Positions 19,532 to 29,111 of a stretch of DNA of 64,000 nt are shown piece after piece. The notes under the pieces are model-generated. The model did not search any database. It was not told the origin of the DNA and was given only the letters and a program-made list of their open reading frames with translations. The DNA is from Halobaculum gomorrense (GTDB lineage Archaea; Halobacteriota; Halobacteria; Halobacteriales; Haloferacaceae). The translations under genes and the position numbers were made by a program. The number at the start of each line of letters is the position of its first letter. Position 1 is the first letter of the stretch. The DNA lies in the NCBI RefSeq assembly GCF_900129775.1, contig NZ_FQWV01000002.1, forward strand, positions 1-64,000, given 5' to 3'.

Positions 19532-19839
19532 GTCTCGCACCCGAATCGGATACCCCTCCAAATCGGACCCACGTAATCCTTTCTCAGTCGACCGGCCGCG
19601 ATCGGTGTGGTCATCGGGCGAGTTCCACCCGAAACGGTCGGGTTTGGTTCCCGCCGGCCCGGTCGTCCCCGGTCGGCTCCCGAGCGCTCGGTACCGCTCC
19701 GGATCGCCCTCGTCGACGGCTCGGTGTGTCCCACGTCCACATGCGGCAGAGTTAGGTCCGTCCGGCTCTTGTCATGGGCTGTGAACGGCACCCAGAGGGC
19801 CCGCATCCGGGTGTATTCTTCCGCCGGGGTGTGCGCCGC
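19532..19839. promoter_or_regulatory. Divergent intergenic region
   Basis: 308 bases between the methyltransferase-like gene (leftward) and the MoxR operon (rightward). On the right, a gtgtattctt box at 19811-19820 lies 20-29 bases before the GTG start of the MoxR gene, the spacing of a leaderless haloarchaeal promoter. On the left, minus-strand AT-rich boxes occur at 19544-19556 and 19571-19581. I see no credible gene, repeat or structured RNA in the middle. Confidence 0.45.
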
Positions 19840-20838
19840 GTGAGCGACGCAGAGGCGGAGCCAGAGACCGACCGCGACGCCGCGGACCGAGACGGCGCGT
19901 CCCACGACCTCGCACCGCTGCCCGTGACGGAGGCGGCCGACCTCGTCGAGCGCGTCGCCGACAACGTCTCCCGGGTCATCGTCGGCAACGACGCCGCCGT
20001 CGAACACATCCTCGTGACAGTGCTCGGCCGGGGCCACCTCCTCTTGGAGGACGTGCCCGGCGTCGGCAAGACGATGCTCGCTCGCGCGCTCGCGACCTCG
20101 GTCGACTGCGAGTTCAAACGCGTCCAGTTCACGCCCGACCTCCTCCCGTCGGACGTGACCGGCATCAACGTGTACAACCAGAAGACCGGCGAGTTCGAGT
20201 TCCGCCCGGGGCCGGTGTTCGCGAACATCGTCCTCGGCGACGAGATCAACCGCGCGCCGCCGAAGACGCAGTCGGCGCTGCTGGAGGCGATGGAGGAGGG
20301 GCAGGTGACCGTCGACGGCGTCACCCGCCGGCTCCCGGACCCCTTCACGGTCATCGCGACGCAAAACGACGTGGAGCCGGGGCGCACCTACGAGCTCCCG
20401 CTCGCGGAGATCGACCGCTTCATGAAGAAGCTCCGGCTCGGCTACCCCGACCGGGCCGACGAGACGGAGATCCTCAGCCGAACCGCGGGCGAACACCCGA
20501 TCGAGTCGCTGGAGCCGGTCGCGACCACCGAAGAACTGCGCCGCGCCCGCGCCACTGTCGGCGAGGTGGGCGTCTCCGAGCCGGTGCGCGAGTACGTCAC
20601 CGACCTGGCGACGTACACCCGCGAGCACGCCCAGCTCGGCGTGAGCCCCCGCGGGAGCATCGCACTCGTTCGCGCCTCGCAGGCCCGCGCCGTCATCGAC
20701 GGCCGCGACTACGTCGTCCCCGACGACGTGCAGACTGAGGCGCGGTCGGTGTTCGCCCACCGCGTCCGTCCCCGGACGGGCAGCGAGTCCGGTCTCGACG
20801 TGGTCGAGGACGCCCTCTCGTCGGTGACCGTCGAGTAG
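19840..20838 (+). CDS. MoxR-family AAA+ ATPase
   Basis: 332 residues from the GTG at 19840, chosen because a TATA-like box sits 20-29 bases upstream; longer in-frame starts lack support. It has the AAA+ Walker A (EDVPGVGKTML), Walker B (GDEINRAPPKTQSALLEAME), the sensor 1 segment (VIATQNDVE) and the MoxR LPLAEIDRFMKKL motif. MoxR proteins act as chaperones that activate or assemble partner proteins, often with VWA/DUF58 proteins. The next gene is DUF58, 2 bases downstream. Confidence 0.93.
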   Translation: MSDAEAEPETDRDAADRDGASHDLAPLPVTEAADLVERVADNVSRVIVGNDAAVEHILVTVLGRGHLLLEDVPGVGKTMLARALATSVDCEFKRVQFTPDLLPSDVTGINVYNQKTGEFEFRPGPVFANIVLGDEINRAPPKTQSALLEAMEEGQVTVDGVTRRLPDPFTVIATQNDVEPGRTYELPLAEIDRFMKKLRLGYPDRADETEILSRTAGEHPIESLEPVATTEELRRARATVGEVGVSEPVREYVTDLATYTREHAQLGVSPRGSIALVRASQARAVIDGRDYVVPDDVQTEARSVFAHRVRPRTGSESGLDVVEDALSSVTVE

Positions 20839-20840
20839 CA

Positions 20841-21944
20841 ATGCGGCTCACCCGCCGCGGGAAGGCGGTCGTCGGCGTCGCCGCGGTCGCCGTCGCCTCG
20901 GGGCTCGCGTTCGGTCCCCGCTCGCTCAACGCCGTCGTCGTGCCCGCCGTCGTCGCGTTGAGCGCCGCGTACCTCCAACTGCGCTGGGTCGAGTCGCCCG
21001 CGGTCGCCCGCGCCGTCCCGCCCGACGACCACGTCGGGCGGACGCACCCCGTCCGGCTGTTCTTCGGCGACCGCGACGGCCCGCGCCCGAGCGCCGAGTC
21101 GGGGATGGACCGCCCGTTCGCCGGCGCCGTCCGGGAGCGGATGGGCGACGGGCTCGACACCGACCGGGTCGCCTTCGAGACGGTCGTCGGCGCGACGCCC
21201 GTCGAGTACGAGGTGACCTACGAGGCGCGCGGGCGCCACCGGCTCGGCCCCGCCGAGGTGACGGCCCGCGACGCGCTCGGCCTCGCGGCGGTCGACCTCC
21301 CGACGACGGAGACGACCGAGGTGCTCGTCTACCCCGAGGTCCACGCCATCGCCGGCTGGGCGCGGCGCGACCTGCGCGCGCTCCACGAGACGGGCGTTCA
21401 CGAGGAGCGCCGCGAGTTCGACCGCCTCCGCGAGTACGACCGCGGCGACTCGCTGCGCGACGTGCACTGGAAGTCGACCGCCAAGCGCGACGACCTCATC
21501 GTGAAGGAGTTCTCCGCGGAGGCGGAGACGGAGGCGGTCTCCCTCGCCGCCGGCGCCGCCGCGGCCCCTGGCGCCGCCGACGGCATGGCCGAGGCGACCG
21601 CCAGCCTCACGCTCGCGCTCGTCGAGGACGGCGTCCCGGTCGACGTGCGCCTCCCGGACGGCACGCTCACCGTCTCCGGCGAGCGCGGCAGCCAGGTGCG
21701 CCTGCTCGAACGGCTCGCGGTGATCGGCCCCGGCCGCGTCGCCGACGCGGACGCCGACATCACCGTCTACGGCGAGGCCGACCGCGTGCGCGTCTCCGTC
21801 CCCGGCGAGGACCGCGACTTCGCCGACTTCCGCTCGGACCGCCCCACGACGTACGGCGTCTCGCGGCCCGACCCGCGCCTCGACGCCGACCGCGCGGGGC
21901 GGGAGGGCCGCGGGACCGTCGAGGACGGGGAGGTGGTCGCGTGA
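20841..21944 (+). CDS. DUF58 domain protein
   Basis: 367 residues. Two N-terminal hydrophobic helices (AVVGVAAVAVASGLAFG; LNAVVVPAVVALSAAYLQL) are followed by a DUF58 domain with the signature EFDRLREYDRGDSLRDVHW and KSTAKRDDLIVKEF. The family is normally encoded with MoxR and a transglutaminase-like protein, as here; the trio is thought to handle envelope proteins. It overlaps the next gene by 4 bases. Confidence 0.9.
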   Translation: MRLTRRGKAVVGVAAVAVASGLAFGPRSLNAVVVPAVVALSAAYLQLRWVESPAVARAVPPDDHVGRTHPVRLFFGDRDGPRPSAESGMDRPFAGAVRERMGDGLDTDRVAFETVVGATPVEYEVTYEARGRHRLGPAEVTARDALGLAAVDLPTTETTEVLVYPEVHAIAGWARRDLRALHETGVHEERREFDRLREYDRGDSLRDVHWKSTAKRDDLIVKEFSAEAETEAVSLAAGAAAAPGAADGMAEATASLTLALVEDGVPVDVRLPDGTLTVSGERGSQVRLLERLAVIGPGRVADADADITVYGEADRVRVSVPGEDRDFADFRSDRPTTYGVSRPDPRLDADRAGREGRGTVEDGEVVA

Positions 21945-24277
21945 GCACGCCCGTCGGCGACCGCTTCGGCGCCATGGGGGATGGGAGCGCCGATCGCGGG
22001 GAGTCCTCCGGCCGACGCGGCGGCGAGGGAGGCGACGGGCGCAGTTCGGGCCGCTACTCGCTGTCCGGGGCGGTCCGGAACCCGGCTGCGCTCGGCGTTG
22101 GTCTCGCTGTCGCGTCGTTTCTCACGGTGTTCTACCATGTCGTCGACGTGGTCGGCGGCGCGACGTTCCTCCTCATGGAGGTGGCGCTCGTCGCCGCCGC
22201 GGCCGCGTGGCTCGGCGGCTTCCTCCGCGAGCGGACCGCCGTCGGCCTCACCGCCGTCGGCTTCGCGCTCGCGCTGATCGGCTACTTCCTGTCGGTGCCG
22301 CCGTCGGCGCGCGCGCTGTTCACCGTCGGCCGCGTCGCCGCCGACGTGCTCGCGCTGCTCACCGGGCTGTCGGTGCTGCGGCTGCTCAACGCCGGCGCGT
22401 GGGCGCTGTTTCTCGTCCCGGTCCCGACGTTCCTCGCGACGTACCTCCTCGTGCGCCGGCGGTACGCCCTCGCGGCGACTGTCGCCGCCGGCACGACCGG
22501 CTTCTTTCTGCTCACCGGCGACGCCGGCGTGGGCGTCGGCCTCGCGGCCGCCGTCGGCCTCACGCTCGCGGTCGGCTTCTCGGAGCTGGCCGCGGCCGGG
22601 CGCTCCGGCGTGCAGTGGGACACGATCGCGGTGGTCGTCGCCGCGATGATCGTCGTCACCTCCGTCGTCACCGTCGTCCCCGGGAGCGCGGCGAACCCGG
22701 TGCTCCCCGGCGGCGCCTCGCCGACCGTCGAGTCGAGCCTGGTCGCGAACACCGAGTCCGTGGGCGTGCTCGGCAGCATCCGCCTGTCCCCGACGGTCCG
22801 CTTCACGGTCGAGGCCGACGAGTCGGCGTACTGGCGCGTCGGCTCGTACGACCGCTACACCGGCGGTCGGTGGGTCCGGACCGGCGAGGCCAGTCCGTAC
22901 ACCGGCTCCGGATCGCTGGGAGCGCCCCCCGGCGAGAGCGAGCGGCTCGTCCAGCGGGTGACCGCGCGCGGGAAACTCGACGCGCTGCCGGCGGCGTGGA
23001 AGCCGGTCGAACTCCGCGGGCGCGCCGCCGACACCGCGCAGGTCACCGATCACGGCGGACTCAATCCGGGGACGACGCTACTGGCGAACGACACCTACAC
23101 CGTCGTCAGCCAGCGGCCGACCGCCACGCCAGGGGAACTTCGCCGCGCGGGAACGGACTACCCGTCCGCGATCGCCTCGCGGTACACCCAGTTGCCACAG
23201 AGCACGCCCGACCGGGTCGGCGAGCGCACCGCCGCGGTGATCGACCAGGCGGGGGCGTCGAACCCCTACGAGGCGGCGGTCGCCATCGAGCGCTACCTCG
23301 AACGGACGAAAGAGTACTCGCTGCAAGTGCCGACCCCGCAAGGGAACACCGCCGACGCGTTCCTGTTCGAGATGGAGTCGGGCTACTGCGTCTACTTCGC
23401 GACGACGATGGTCGCGATGCTGCGCACGCAGGGCGTTCCCGCCCGATTCGTCACCGGCTACACGTCCGGCCAGCAGGTCAGCGAGGACACGTACGTGGTC
23501 CGCGGCCTCGACTCGCACGCGTGGGTCGAGGTGTACTTCCCCGGCCACGGGTGGATCCGCTTCGACCCGACGCCGTCGGGCCCACGCGAGCAGGCCGAGC
23601 GGGTCAGCGTCGAGGCCGCCCGCGAGGCGGGCGCTGAGGGCGTCGACGCCGCGGGTTCGGCCGACGGGACCTACGAGACACCGACGCCGACCCCGGCCCC
23701 CGGCTCCGGAACGACGACGGGGGTCGGCACGCCCGACATCGGTGCGATCCGACCCGGGGCAGACGAGTTCGGCAACGCGACCGTCACCTTCGCGGGCGGT
23801 CTCACCGCGAACGCCACGCCCGCGGGCGCCGGCGGCGGGGGCGATGACGGCCCAGAGGGGTGGACGCCCACCCGCGAGGACGTCGCCGTCGGCGCCGCGG
23901 CGCTGGTCGGACTCGTCGCCGGCGCGCGCCGCGTCGGCCTGACGGGTCGGGTCAGGCGGACGGCCTGGCTGCTCCACCAGTCGCGCGCCGACCCCGACAC
24001 GGACGCCGAGCGGGCGTTCCGGCGCCTGGAGTACCTCGCGTCGGTTGTCTACCGCTCGCGCCGCCCCGGCGAGACGCCCCGGCAGTACGTCGAGGCGCTC
24101 TCTCGCGATCGGTTCGGCGAGTCCGCCCGTACCGTCGCCGACGTGTACGAGCGCGCCCGCTACGGCGGCGGCGTCGACGAGTCGGCCGCCCGCGAGGCGG
24201 TCGAGGCCGTCGACGACCTCGTCCGCCAGCACGCGCCCGTCCTCCGCCGGCTGGGCGGGGCGGGCGCGCGTGCGTGA
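21941..24277 (+). CDS. Membrane transglutaminase-like protein (DUF3488 / transglutaminase core / DUF4129)
   Basis: 778 residues. Six or more N-terminal membrane helices (about residues 45-235) precede a large external region with the transglutaminase core: catalytic Cys in ESGYCVYFATTMVAMLRTQG, His in LDSHAWVEVYF, Asp in IRFDPTPSG. A Pro/Thr-rich linker, a further helix (VAVGAAALVGLVAGA) and a C-terminal DUF4129 region (RAFRRLEYLA...RRPGETPRQYV) complete the TgpA-like architecture. The catalytic triad is present. A GTG start overlaps the DUF58 stop (GTGA). Acts on the outer side of the membrane; substrates unknown. Confidence 0.92.
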   Translation: MSTPVGDRFGAMGDGSADRGESSGRRGGEGGDGRSSGRYSLSGAVRNPAALGVGLAVASFLTVFYHVVDVVGGATFLLMEVALVAAAAAWLGGFLRERTAVGLTAVGFALALIGYFLSVPPSARALFTVGRVAADVLALLTGLSVLRLLNAGAWALFLVPVPTFLATYLLVRRRYALAATVAAGTTGFFLLTGDAGVGVGLAAAVGLTLAVGFSELAAAGRSGVQWDTIAVVVAAMIVVTSVVTVVPGSAANPVLPGGASPTVESSLVANTESVGVLGSIRLSPTVRFTVEADESAYWRVGSYDRYTGGRWVRTGEASPYTGSGSLGAPPGESERLVQRVTARGKLDALPAAWKPVELRGRAADTAQVTDHGGLNPGTTLLANDTYTVVSQRPTATPGELRRAGTDYPSAIASRYTQLPQSTPDRVGERTAAVIDQAGASNPYEAAVAIERYLERTKEYSLQVPTPQGNTADAFLFEMESGYCVYFATTMVAMLRTQGVPARFVTGYTSGQQVSEDTYVVRGLDSHAWVEVYFPGHGWIRFDPTPSGPREQAERVSVEAAREAGAEGVDAAGSADGTYETPTPTPAPGSGTTTGVGTPDIGAIRPGADEFGNATVTFAGGLTANATPAGAGGGGDDGPEGWTPTREDVAVGAAALVGLVAGARRVGLTGRVRRTAWLLHQSRADPDTDAERAFRRLEYLASVVYRSRRPGETPRQYVEALSRDRFGESARTVADVYERARYGGGVDESAAREAVEAVDDLVRQHAPVLRRLGGAGARA

Positions 24278-24334
24278 CCGGCGGTACGGCCCCACACTCG
24301 CGGCGCCGCGGTTCGCGTGCGAACACCCGACAGG

Positions 24335-24343
24335 ATTTAATAC
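24335..24343 (+). promoter_or_regulatory. TATA box of the aIF1 gene
   Basis: The AT-rich box atttaatac sits 26-34 bases upstream of the ATG at 24369, in an otherwise GC-rich region. This spacing fits archaeal TATA/TBP promoters giving a leaderless transcript. Confidence 0.7.
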
Positions 24344-24356
24344 GGCGCTCTTGTAG

Positions 24357-24662
<306 letters not shown>

Positions 24663-24854
24663 CCACCGGACCGACCTGACACCGCACTCGAGCAGTCGCG
24701 TTTCGTTCTCTCGTTTTCGACGCCGCGAGCGCCGGCGCCGTCGTTCGGTGGCGATTCGCCCGTTCGCGCCGCGCTGGTTCGCCCGTTCGCGCCGCCCGCG
24801 GCCGCCGCCGCCGAGACGCCAACGGCTTTAGCCGTCCCGCAGTATCGGGAGCCA

Positions 24855-27065
24855 ATGCAGCAGCGAGGCTTCGTCGCGCTCGCGGTCGTCTGTCTGGTCT
24901 CGTCGCTCGCCGCACCCGCAGTCGCGGCCCCGACCGTGGGCGGCGCGGGCGCCGGCACCGTCGACACGCTCGCACCGTCCACGCCGTCGCCGGTGACCGC
25001 CACGACGCGCCCGTCGTCGTCGGGAGCCGCCTCTGCGTCGTCGCTGGCTGCCGCGTCGACCGCCACCGGCGGCGACATCCGGCTCACGACGACGCTCGCG
25101 CTCACGCCCGATCGGGCGGGCTCGGTCGCCGTCACGCTCCGGTTCGAGGTTCCCGACCGCGTCACCGCCGTCGAGGCGACGATCGCGGCCGACGCCGCGG
25201 CGGTGCGGACCGACGGCTTCGCTGCGACCGACGGCGACACCTACGAGTGGGACGGAGAGACCGCGACGCCGACGATCAGCTACCGGCTGCCGGCGAACCG
25301 GACCGCGTCGACCGGGCGGCTCGGCCGGTCCGTCTCCGACGGTCCGCAATCTGCGGGATCGAGTGTGGTCGACGGCTCCGGCCCGGTCGCCACGGCCGCG
25401 CTCGCGGCCGTCGCCGCCGCCGGGGACGAGGGGTACCTCTTCGTCGACCCCGGCCCGTGGGCGCTCGTGCAGCTCCCCGGAACGGGCGTCTCCTGGCGCT
25501 ATCGCGGGGAGACGGTGGGCCTCTCGCGGCGGGCGGCGACCGAGGGGGCGGGCGCCGTCGGCGGGCGCGTCGCCTTCCTCGGCGAGCACGTGACTCGCGA
25601 GCGGACCGCCAACGCCCAGACGTTCCGGCTGGTCGTCCCCGCGGCGTCCGGTGGCGAGCTGGCGCCACAGCCGGAGCGGGTGCTCGACTCGCTGGCGTCC
25701 GCGTCGGGCGCGCTCCGCGTCGGCGACCGCGACGAGTCGGTGTTCCTCGTCGCCGCGCCGGCGGGCGTCGACTGGGCGGTGCGCGGGCTCCAGACGGGCG
25801 ACGCCGACGCGTGGGTGCGCGCCGACGAGCCACTCACGGGCCCGCAGAGCGCGTGGCTCCACGAGTACGTCCACACGCGCCAGTCTTTCGCGACGACCGC
25901 CGAGACGCGCTGGATGGTTGAGGGGGCGGCGGACTACTACGCTGCACTGCTCGCGCTGCGACAGGGACTGACGGGGTTCTCGGCGTTCGCCGACCACCTC
26001 GAACGCGGCGCCGAGGCGCCGTACGCGGACGACGTGCTCGCGGATCCGAGCACGTGGACGACGGGCACGCCGTACCGGAAGGGTTCGCTCGTCGCCGGCG
26101 AGACCGACCGCCGGATCCGGCTGGCCAGCGACGGCGGCGCCACCCTCGCAACGGTGCTCACGCGGCTGAACGCCGAGTCCGAACCGGTGACCGCCGACCG
26201 CTTCCACGCAATCGTCGCGGCCGCGGGCAACGAGTCGGCCGCCGACGCGACCGCGCGGTTCGTCCGGACCGACGCCGCGCCCGACATGTGGTCCGCGTCG
26301 GCCCACGAGGCGGCGTTCGGGAGGCCCGTGGCCCGCATCGCGGTCGACCCGCCCTCGGCGGTCGCCGTCGAGGGCGCATACCGCAACGCGAGCCTCGACA
26401 CGCCCGCGACGGTCGCCGTCGGCGAGACGCTGACTGTCCCCGTCGCCGTCTCGAACGTCGGCGGCGCCGTCGGCGACTACCGAGTCGCGCTCGCGGCGAA
26501 CGACCGGACGGTCGCGGTCGCCAACGGAACCCTCGCGGCCGGCGAGAACGCCACCGTGCCGCTGTCGTGGACGCCGACCGCCCCCGGCGCGTACGCGCTG
26601 ACGGTCCGGGGATGGACCTACGAGGTGTTCGTCGAAGAGCCGTCGGCGCCGACAGCCGCCTCGGTCTCGCTGAACCGGACGGCTGTCGTCGCCGGCGACG
26701 CGGTGCTCGTCACCGCCGAGGTCGTCGCCGATGGAGCGGTCCCCGCCGCCGGCGATGTCGCGGTCCGCGTTGGCGGTCGGGTCGTCGCGACCGAGCGCGT
26801 TCGCGTCGGTCCCGACGCTCCCGAGACGCTCCGGGTGGCGATCCGCGTCGACGAGCCGGGTGACCACGTCGTCTCGGTCGGCGACGCGAGCGCGTCGCTC
26901 ACCGTCGAGCCGGCCGACGGCGCGAACGGAGAAGTGAGTCCCGCGGCCGACGGCTCCGGCGACATCGGCGTCTCGGCGCCGGGGTTCGGAGCCGGCGCGG
27001 CCGCGGCGTCGCTGGCACTGGCGCTCGCGGCGGCTGCCCTGGCGGGACGCCGCTCAGAAGGGTGA
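24855..27065 (+). CDS. Secreted HExxH metalloprotease with CARDB domains and PGF-type sorting signal
   Basis: 736 residues. Signal peptide at 1-25 (FVALAVVCLVSSLAAPAVAA). A gluzincin-type zinc site is seen as H336-E-Y-V-H340 with the third ligand E356 in WMVEGAADYYA, matching M1/M61-like enzymes. Two Ig-like CARDB stretches follow (about residues 515-600 and 605-690). The C-terminus has APGFGAGAAAASLALALAA then GRR, a PGF-CTERM signal recognised by archaeosortase A, so the mature protein is probably lipid-anchored at the surface. It ends 12 bases inside the convergent rhodanese gene. Substrate unknown. Confidence 0.8.
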   Translation: MQQRGFVALAVVCLVSSLAAPAVAAPTVGGAGAGTVDTLAPSTPSPVTATTRPSSSGAASASSLAAASTATGGDIRLTTTLALTPDRAGSVAVTLRFEVPDRVTAVEATIAADAAAVRTDGFAATDGDTYEWDGETATPTISYRLPANRTASTGRLGRSVSDGPQSAGSSVVDGSGPVATAALAAVAAAGDEGYLFVDPGPWALVQLPGTGVSWRYRGETVGLSRRAATEGAGAVGGRVAFLGEHVTRERTANAQTFRLVVPAASGGELAPQPERVLDSLASASGALRVGDRDESVFLVAAPAGVDWAVRGLQTGDADAWVRADEPLTGPQSAWLHEYVHTRQSFATTAETRWMVEGAADYYAALLALRQGLTGFSAFADHLERGAEAPYADDVLADPSTWTTGTPYRKGSLVAGETDRRIRLASDGGATLATVLTRLNAESEPVTADRFHAIVAAAGNESAADATARFVRTDAAPDMWSASAHEAAFGRPVARIAVDPPSAVAVEGAYRNASLDTPATVAVGETLTVPVAVSNVGGAVGDYRVALAANDRTVAVANGTLAAGENATVPLSWTPTAPGAYALTVRGWTYEVFVEEPSAPTAASVSLNRTAVVAGDAVLVTAEVVADGAVPAAGDVAVRVGGRVVATERVRVGPDAPETLRVAIRVDEPGDHVVSVGDASASLTVEPADGANGEVSPAADGSGDIGVSAPGFGAGAAAASLALALAAAALAGRRSEG

Positions 27066-27422
27066 CTGCGGGCCGTCGTCGGCCGCGGCCGACTCGTCTT
27101 CGGTGTCGCCGGCTTCCAGGTCGCCGCCCCACTCCTCGAGCCCGCCGGCCATGCTCTCGACGCGGGCGTCGGTCGTGCCCTCGAACGACTTGATGAGGTT
27201 CGCCGCTTGCACGCTAGCCTTCCCGTGCGGGCACACCGTCACGATGCGGTCGCTCCCCGTGAGCGACTCGACCCGGGTCGGAAGCTGGTTGAACGGGACG
27301 TTCTCGGAGCCGGGGATGTGGCCGCGCGCGTACGCCCCCGGCGAGCGGATGTCGACGACGCGGATGTCCGCGTCCTCGGCGAGGAGCCGCTCGACCTCCT
27401 CTGGGGTGATCTCGCCGTCCAT
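27054..27422 (-). CDS. Rhodanese-like sulfurtransferase
   Basis: 122 residues, one rhodanese domain. The CH2A-like VVDIRSPGAYARGHIPGS and the active loop VCPHGKASVQAA with the catalytic Cys are both present, and the WGGDL end of the domain is seen. An acidic C-terminal tail overlaps the end of the metalloprotease gene. Single-domain rhodaneses carry sulfane sulfur for cofactor or tRNA thiolation; the partner is not indicated here. Confidence 0.9.
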   Translation of the reverse strand: MDGEITPEEVERLLAEDADIRVVDIRSPGAYARGHIPGSENVPFNQLPTRVESLTGSDRIVTVCPHGKASVQAANLIKSFEGTTDARVESMAGGLEEWGGDLEAGDTEDESAAADDGPQSPF

Positions 27423-27516
27423 GCCCGTGAGGTGCCGTCGCCCGGTGAAAAGCGCTCCGCCGTCGGCGACTCGGACCGCCCTCGGTCTGCCGGTCCGGCG
27501 GTCGGGGCCGCGACGG

Positions 27517-28155
27517 CTACAGCAGCCCCTCCTCGCGAGCGAGCAGGACTCCCTCCAGGGTCGCGTCGTTGGTCGGCGGGGACCGGACCACGTCGACGGC
27601 CTCGTCGACGGGGACGGTTCGCGGGACGAGGTACTCGTTGTCGTCGAGCGCCTGCCCGACCGGCTCCAGCCCCTCCGCGAACACGAACCCGCGGGTGTGC
27701 CGGAGCAGTCCGGTCGTGCACTGGACCTCGCCGAGCAGCGAGACGCCGGCGGCCTCGAACCCCGTCTCCTCGCGCAGCTCCCGGCGGCCCGCCTCGGTGT
27801 ACGACTCCCCGCCCTCGACGATGCCCGCGGGGAGTTCCAGCTGCGTGTTGCGGACCGTCGGCCGGTACTGCTCGACCATGAGGAGGTCGTCGCCGGCGCG
27901 GGCGACGACGACCACGGCCGTCGCTAACTCCGACCAGTAGTAGCGCTTCGTCGAGCCGTCGGGGTGTTCCACCAGGTCGTAGCCGGCGGTCTGCCACCCC
28001 GTCTCGTACTCGACGACGGACTCCAGGACGGGCCACTCGGGCTCGCCCGGCCAGTCGTGGCGGCGACCGTCGCCGAAGTCGGGCTCGTCGGCGGTCCAGC
28101 TATCGCCGTCCGTGCAGTTCGCATCGTCCGCGCCGCCATGTGTGTCGTCGCTCAC
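27517..28155 (-). CDS. NUDIX hydrolase (ADP-ribose pyrophosphatase-like)
   Basis: 212 residues with a GTG start that overlaps the stop of the upstream gene by 4 bases. The NUDIX box GIVEGGESYTEAGRRELREE followed by TGFEAAG is intact and preceded by VEQYRPTVRNTQLELPAG, the pattern of ADP-ribose/nucleoside-diphosphate-sugar pyrophosphatases. An acidic N-terminal extension of about 25 residues is present. Confidence 0.88.
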   Translation of the reverse strand: MSDDTHGGADDANCTDGDSWTADEPDFGDGRRHDWPGEPEWPVLESVVEYETGWQTAGYDLVEHPDGSTKRYYWSELATAVVVVARAGDDLLMVEQYRPTVRNTQLELPAGIVEGGESYTEAGRRELREETGFEAAGVSLLGEVQCTTGLLRHTRGFVFAEGLEPVGQALDDNEYLVPRTVPVDEAVDVVRSPPTNDATLEGVLLAREEGLL

Positions 28156-28553
28156 GGTTGCACGACGGTTACGCGGTAGCGCGTATCGTTGTACCGGACG
28201 AAGACGGCGTCGCCGTCGACGGCGCCCGCGGGCGCGAACTCCCTGAACGTCGCCACCTCGTCGAACGGCGAGTGGGTGAACTCCTCTTTCAGCCCGTAGG
28301 GTCCCTTTCGGTACGCCTCCGAGCGGCCGTCCGTCGACTCGACCGCCGAGAGGAAGTACTGGAAGCGCTGCTCTGCGATGCCGCCCTCTGTCGCGTTCAG
28401 GGTGTAGGCGGGACCGCCGGTCGGCCCGGCCGGCTCGACCGTGAGGTAGTACGGGTCGCCGGCCCCGAGAGACGAGGGGACCGCCCCGAGCGCGAGGAGG
28501 GCGACGAGCGCGGCGAGGATGCCCGCGAGGAACGTCCGGGTGACCGATCGCAT
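28152..28553 (-). CDS. Small secreted or membrane-anchored protein
   Basis: 133 residues. The N-terminal helix TFLAGILAALVALLALGAV is a signal peptide or anchor. The exported part contains EPAGPTGGPAYTLNATEGGI, an aromatic stretch and a C-terminal VFVRYNDTRYRVTVVQP beta segment. I do not recognise the function (it resembles the DUF7979-type haloarchaeal proteins). It is co-transcribed with the NUDIX gene (4-base overlap). Confidence 0.65.
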   Translation of the reverse strand: MRSVTRTFLAGILAALVALLALGAVPSSLGAGDPYYLTVEPAGPTGGPAYTLNATEGGIAEQRFQYFLSAVESTDGRSEAYRKGPYGLKEEFTHSPFDEVATFREFAPAGAVDGDAVFVRYNDTRYRVTVVQP

Positions 28554-28584
28554 GGTCGGGGTAGGGGTCGACGGCGAAAACCCG

Positions 28585-29055
28585 TTACGGCTGTCCCGCC
28601 CCGTCGCCGTCTCCCTCCCCGTCGACGACCGGTCGGTACGCCCGGCCGAACGCGCGCCGGCGCAGCGTCCCGATCGCGGCCTCGCGCTCGGCCTGCCACG
28701 TCGCCGCGACGACGGGCTTCGGACCGTCGCCGTCGGGCGCGAACGTCACCGGATGCCAGACGACGTTGTCGACGTTGTCGCTGCCGGCCTCGTCAGGCTC
28801 GTACTCGGGGTGGTCGTCGAGCCACGCCTCGTACTCCTCGCGCGTCCCGACGTGGACCGCCAGCAGCGACGCGAACAGCGCGTCGCGGACGGTCTCGATC
28901 ACCTCGCCGGTGACGCGCTCGGCGTACTCCTCACGGTCGAACGCCATCGCCTTTGCCGCCTCGCGGACGGCGACCTTCGCGGCGGGCACGAGCGTGTCGT
29001 ACTCCTCGCGGGCCTCCGCCGGCGTCGCCGGCGCGAGCATCCCTTCGGTGTCCAT
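28585..29055 (-). CDS. DUF5809-like haloarchaeal protein
   Basis: 156 residues from the ATG at 29055. Mainly helical and acidic, with VTGEVIETVRDALFASLLAV and a central NVDNVVWHPVTFAPDG segment, ending in an Asp/Gly tail. Neighbouring DUF5810-like gene is 56 bases upstream on the same strand; in haloarchaea the two families commonly occur side by side, which supports both calls. Function unknown. Confidence 0.7.
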   Translation of the reverse strand: MDTEGMLAPATPAEAREEYDTLVPAAKVAVREAAKAMAFDREEYAERVTGEVIETVRDALFASLLAVHVGTREEYEAWLDDHPEYEPDEAGSDNVDNVVWHPVTFAPDGDGPKPVVAATWQAEREAAIGTLRRRAFGRAYRPVVDGEGDGDGAGQP

Positions 29056-29111
29056 ACCTGCGGCTGCGGGCGTCCGGTCAAAGAGTCGTTCCCTTCCGGC
29101 TCCCGAGACAC

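Noticed and set aside
24828-26867. 679-codon open frame on the minus strand
   Set aside because: Antisense to the metalloprotease gene, which has signal peptide, HEYVH and PGF tail. Low-complexity Arg-rich product.
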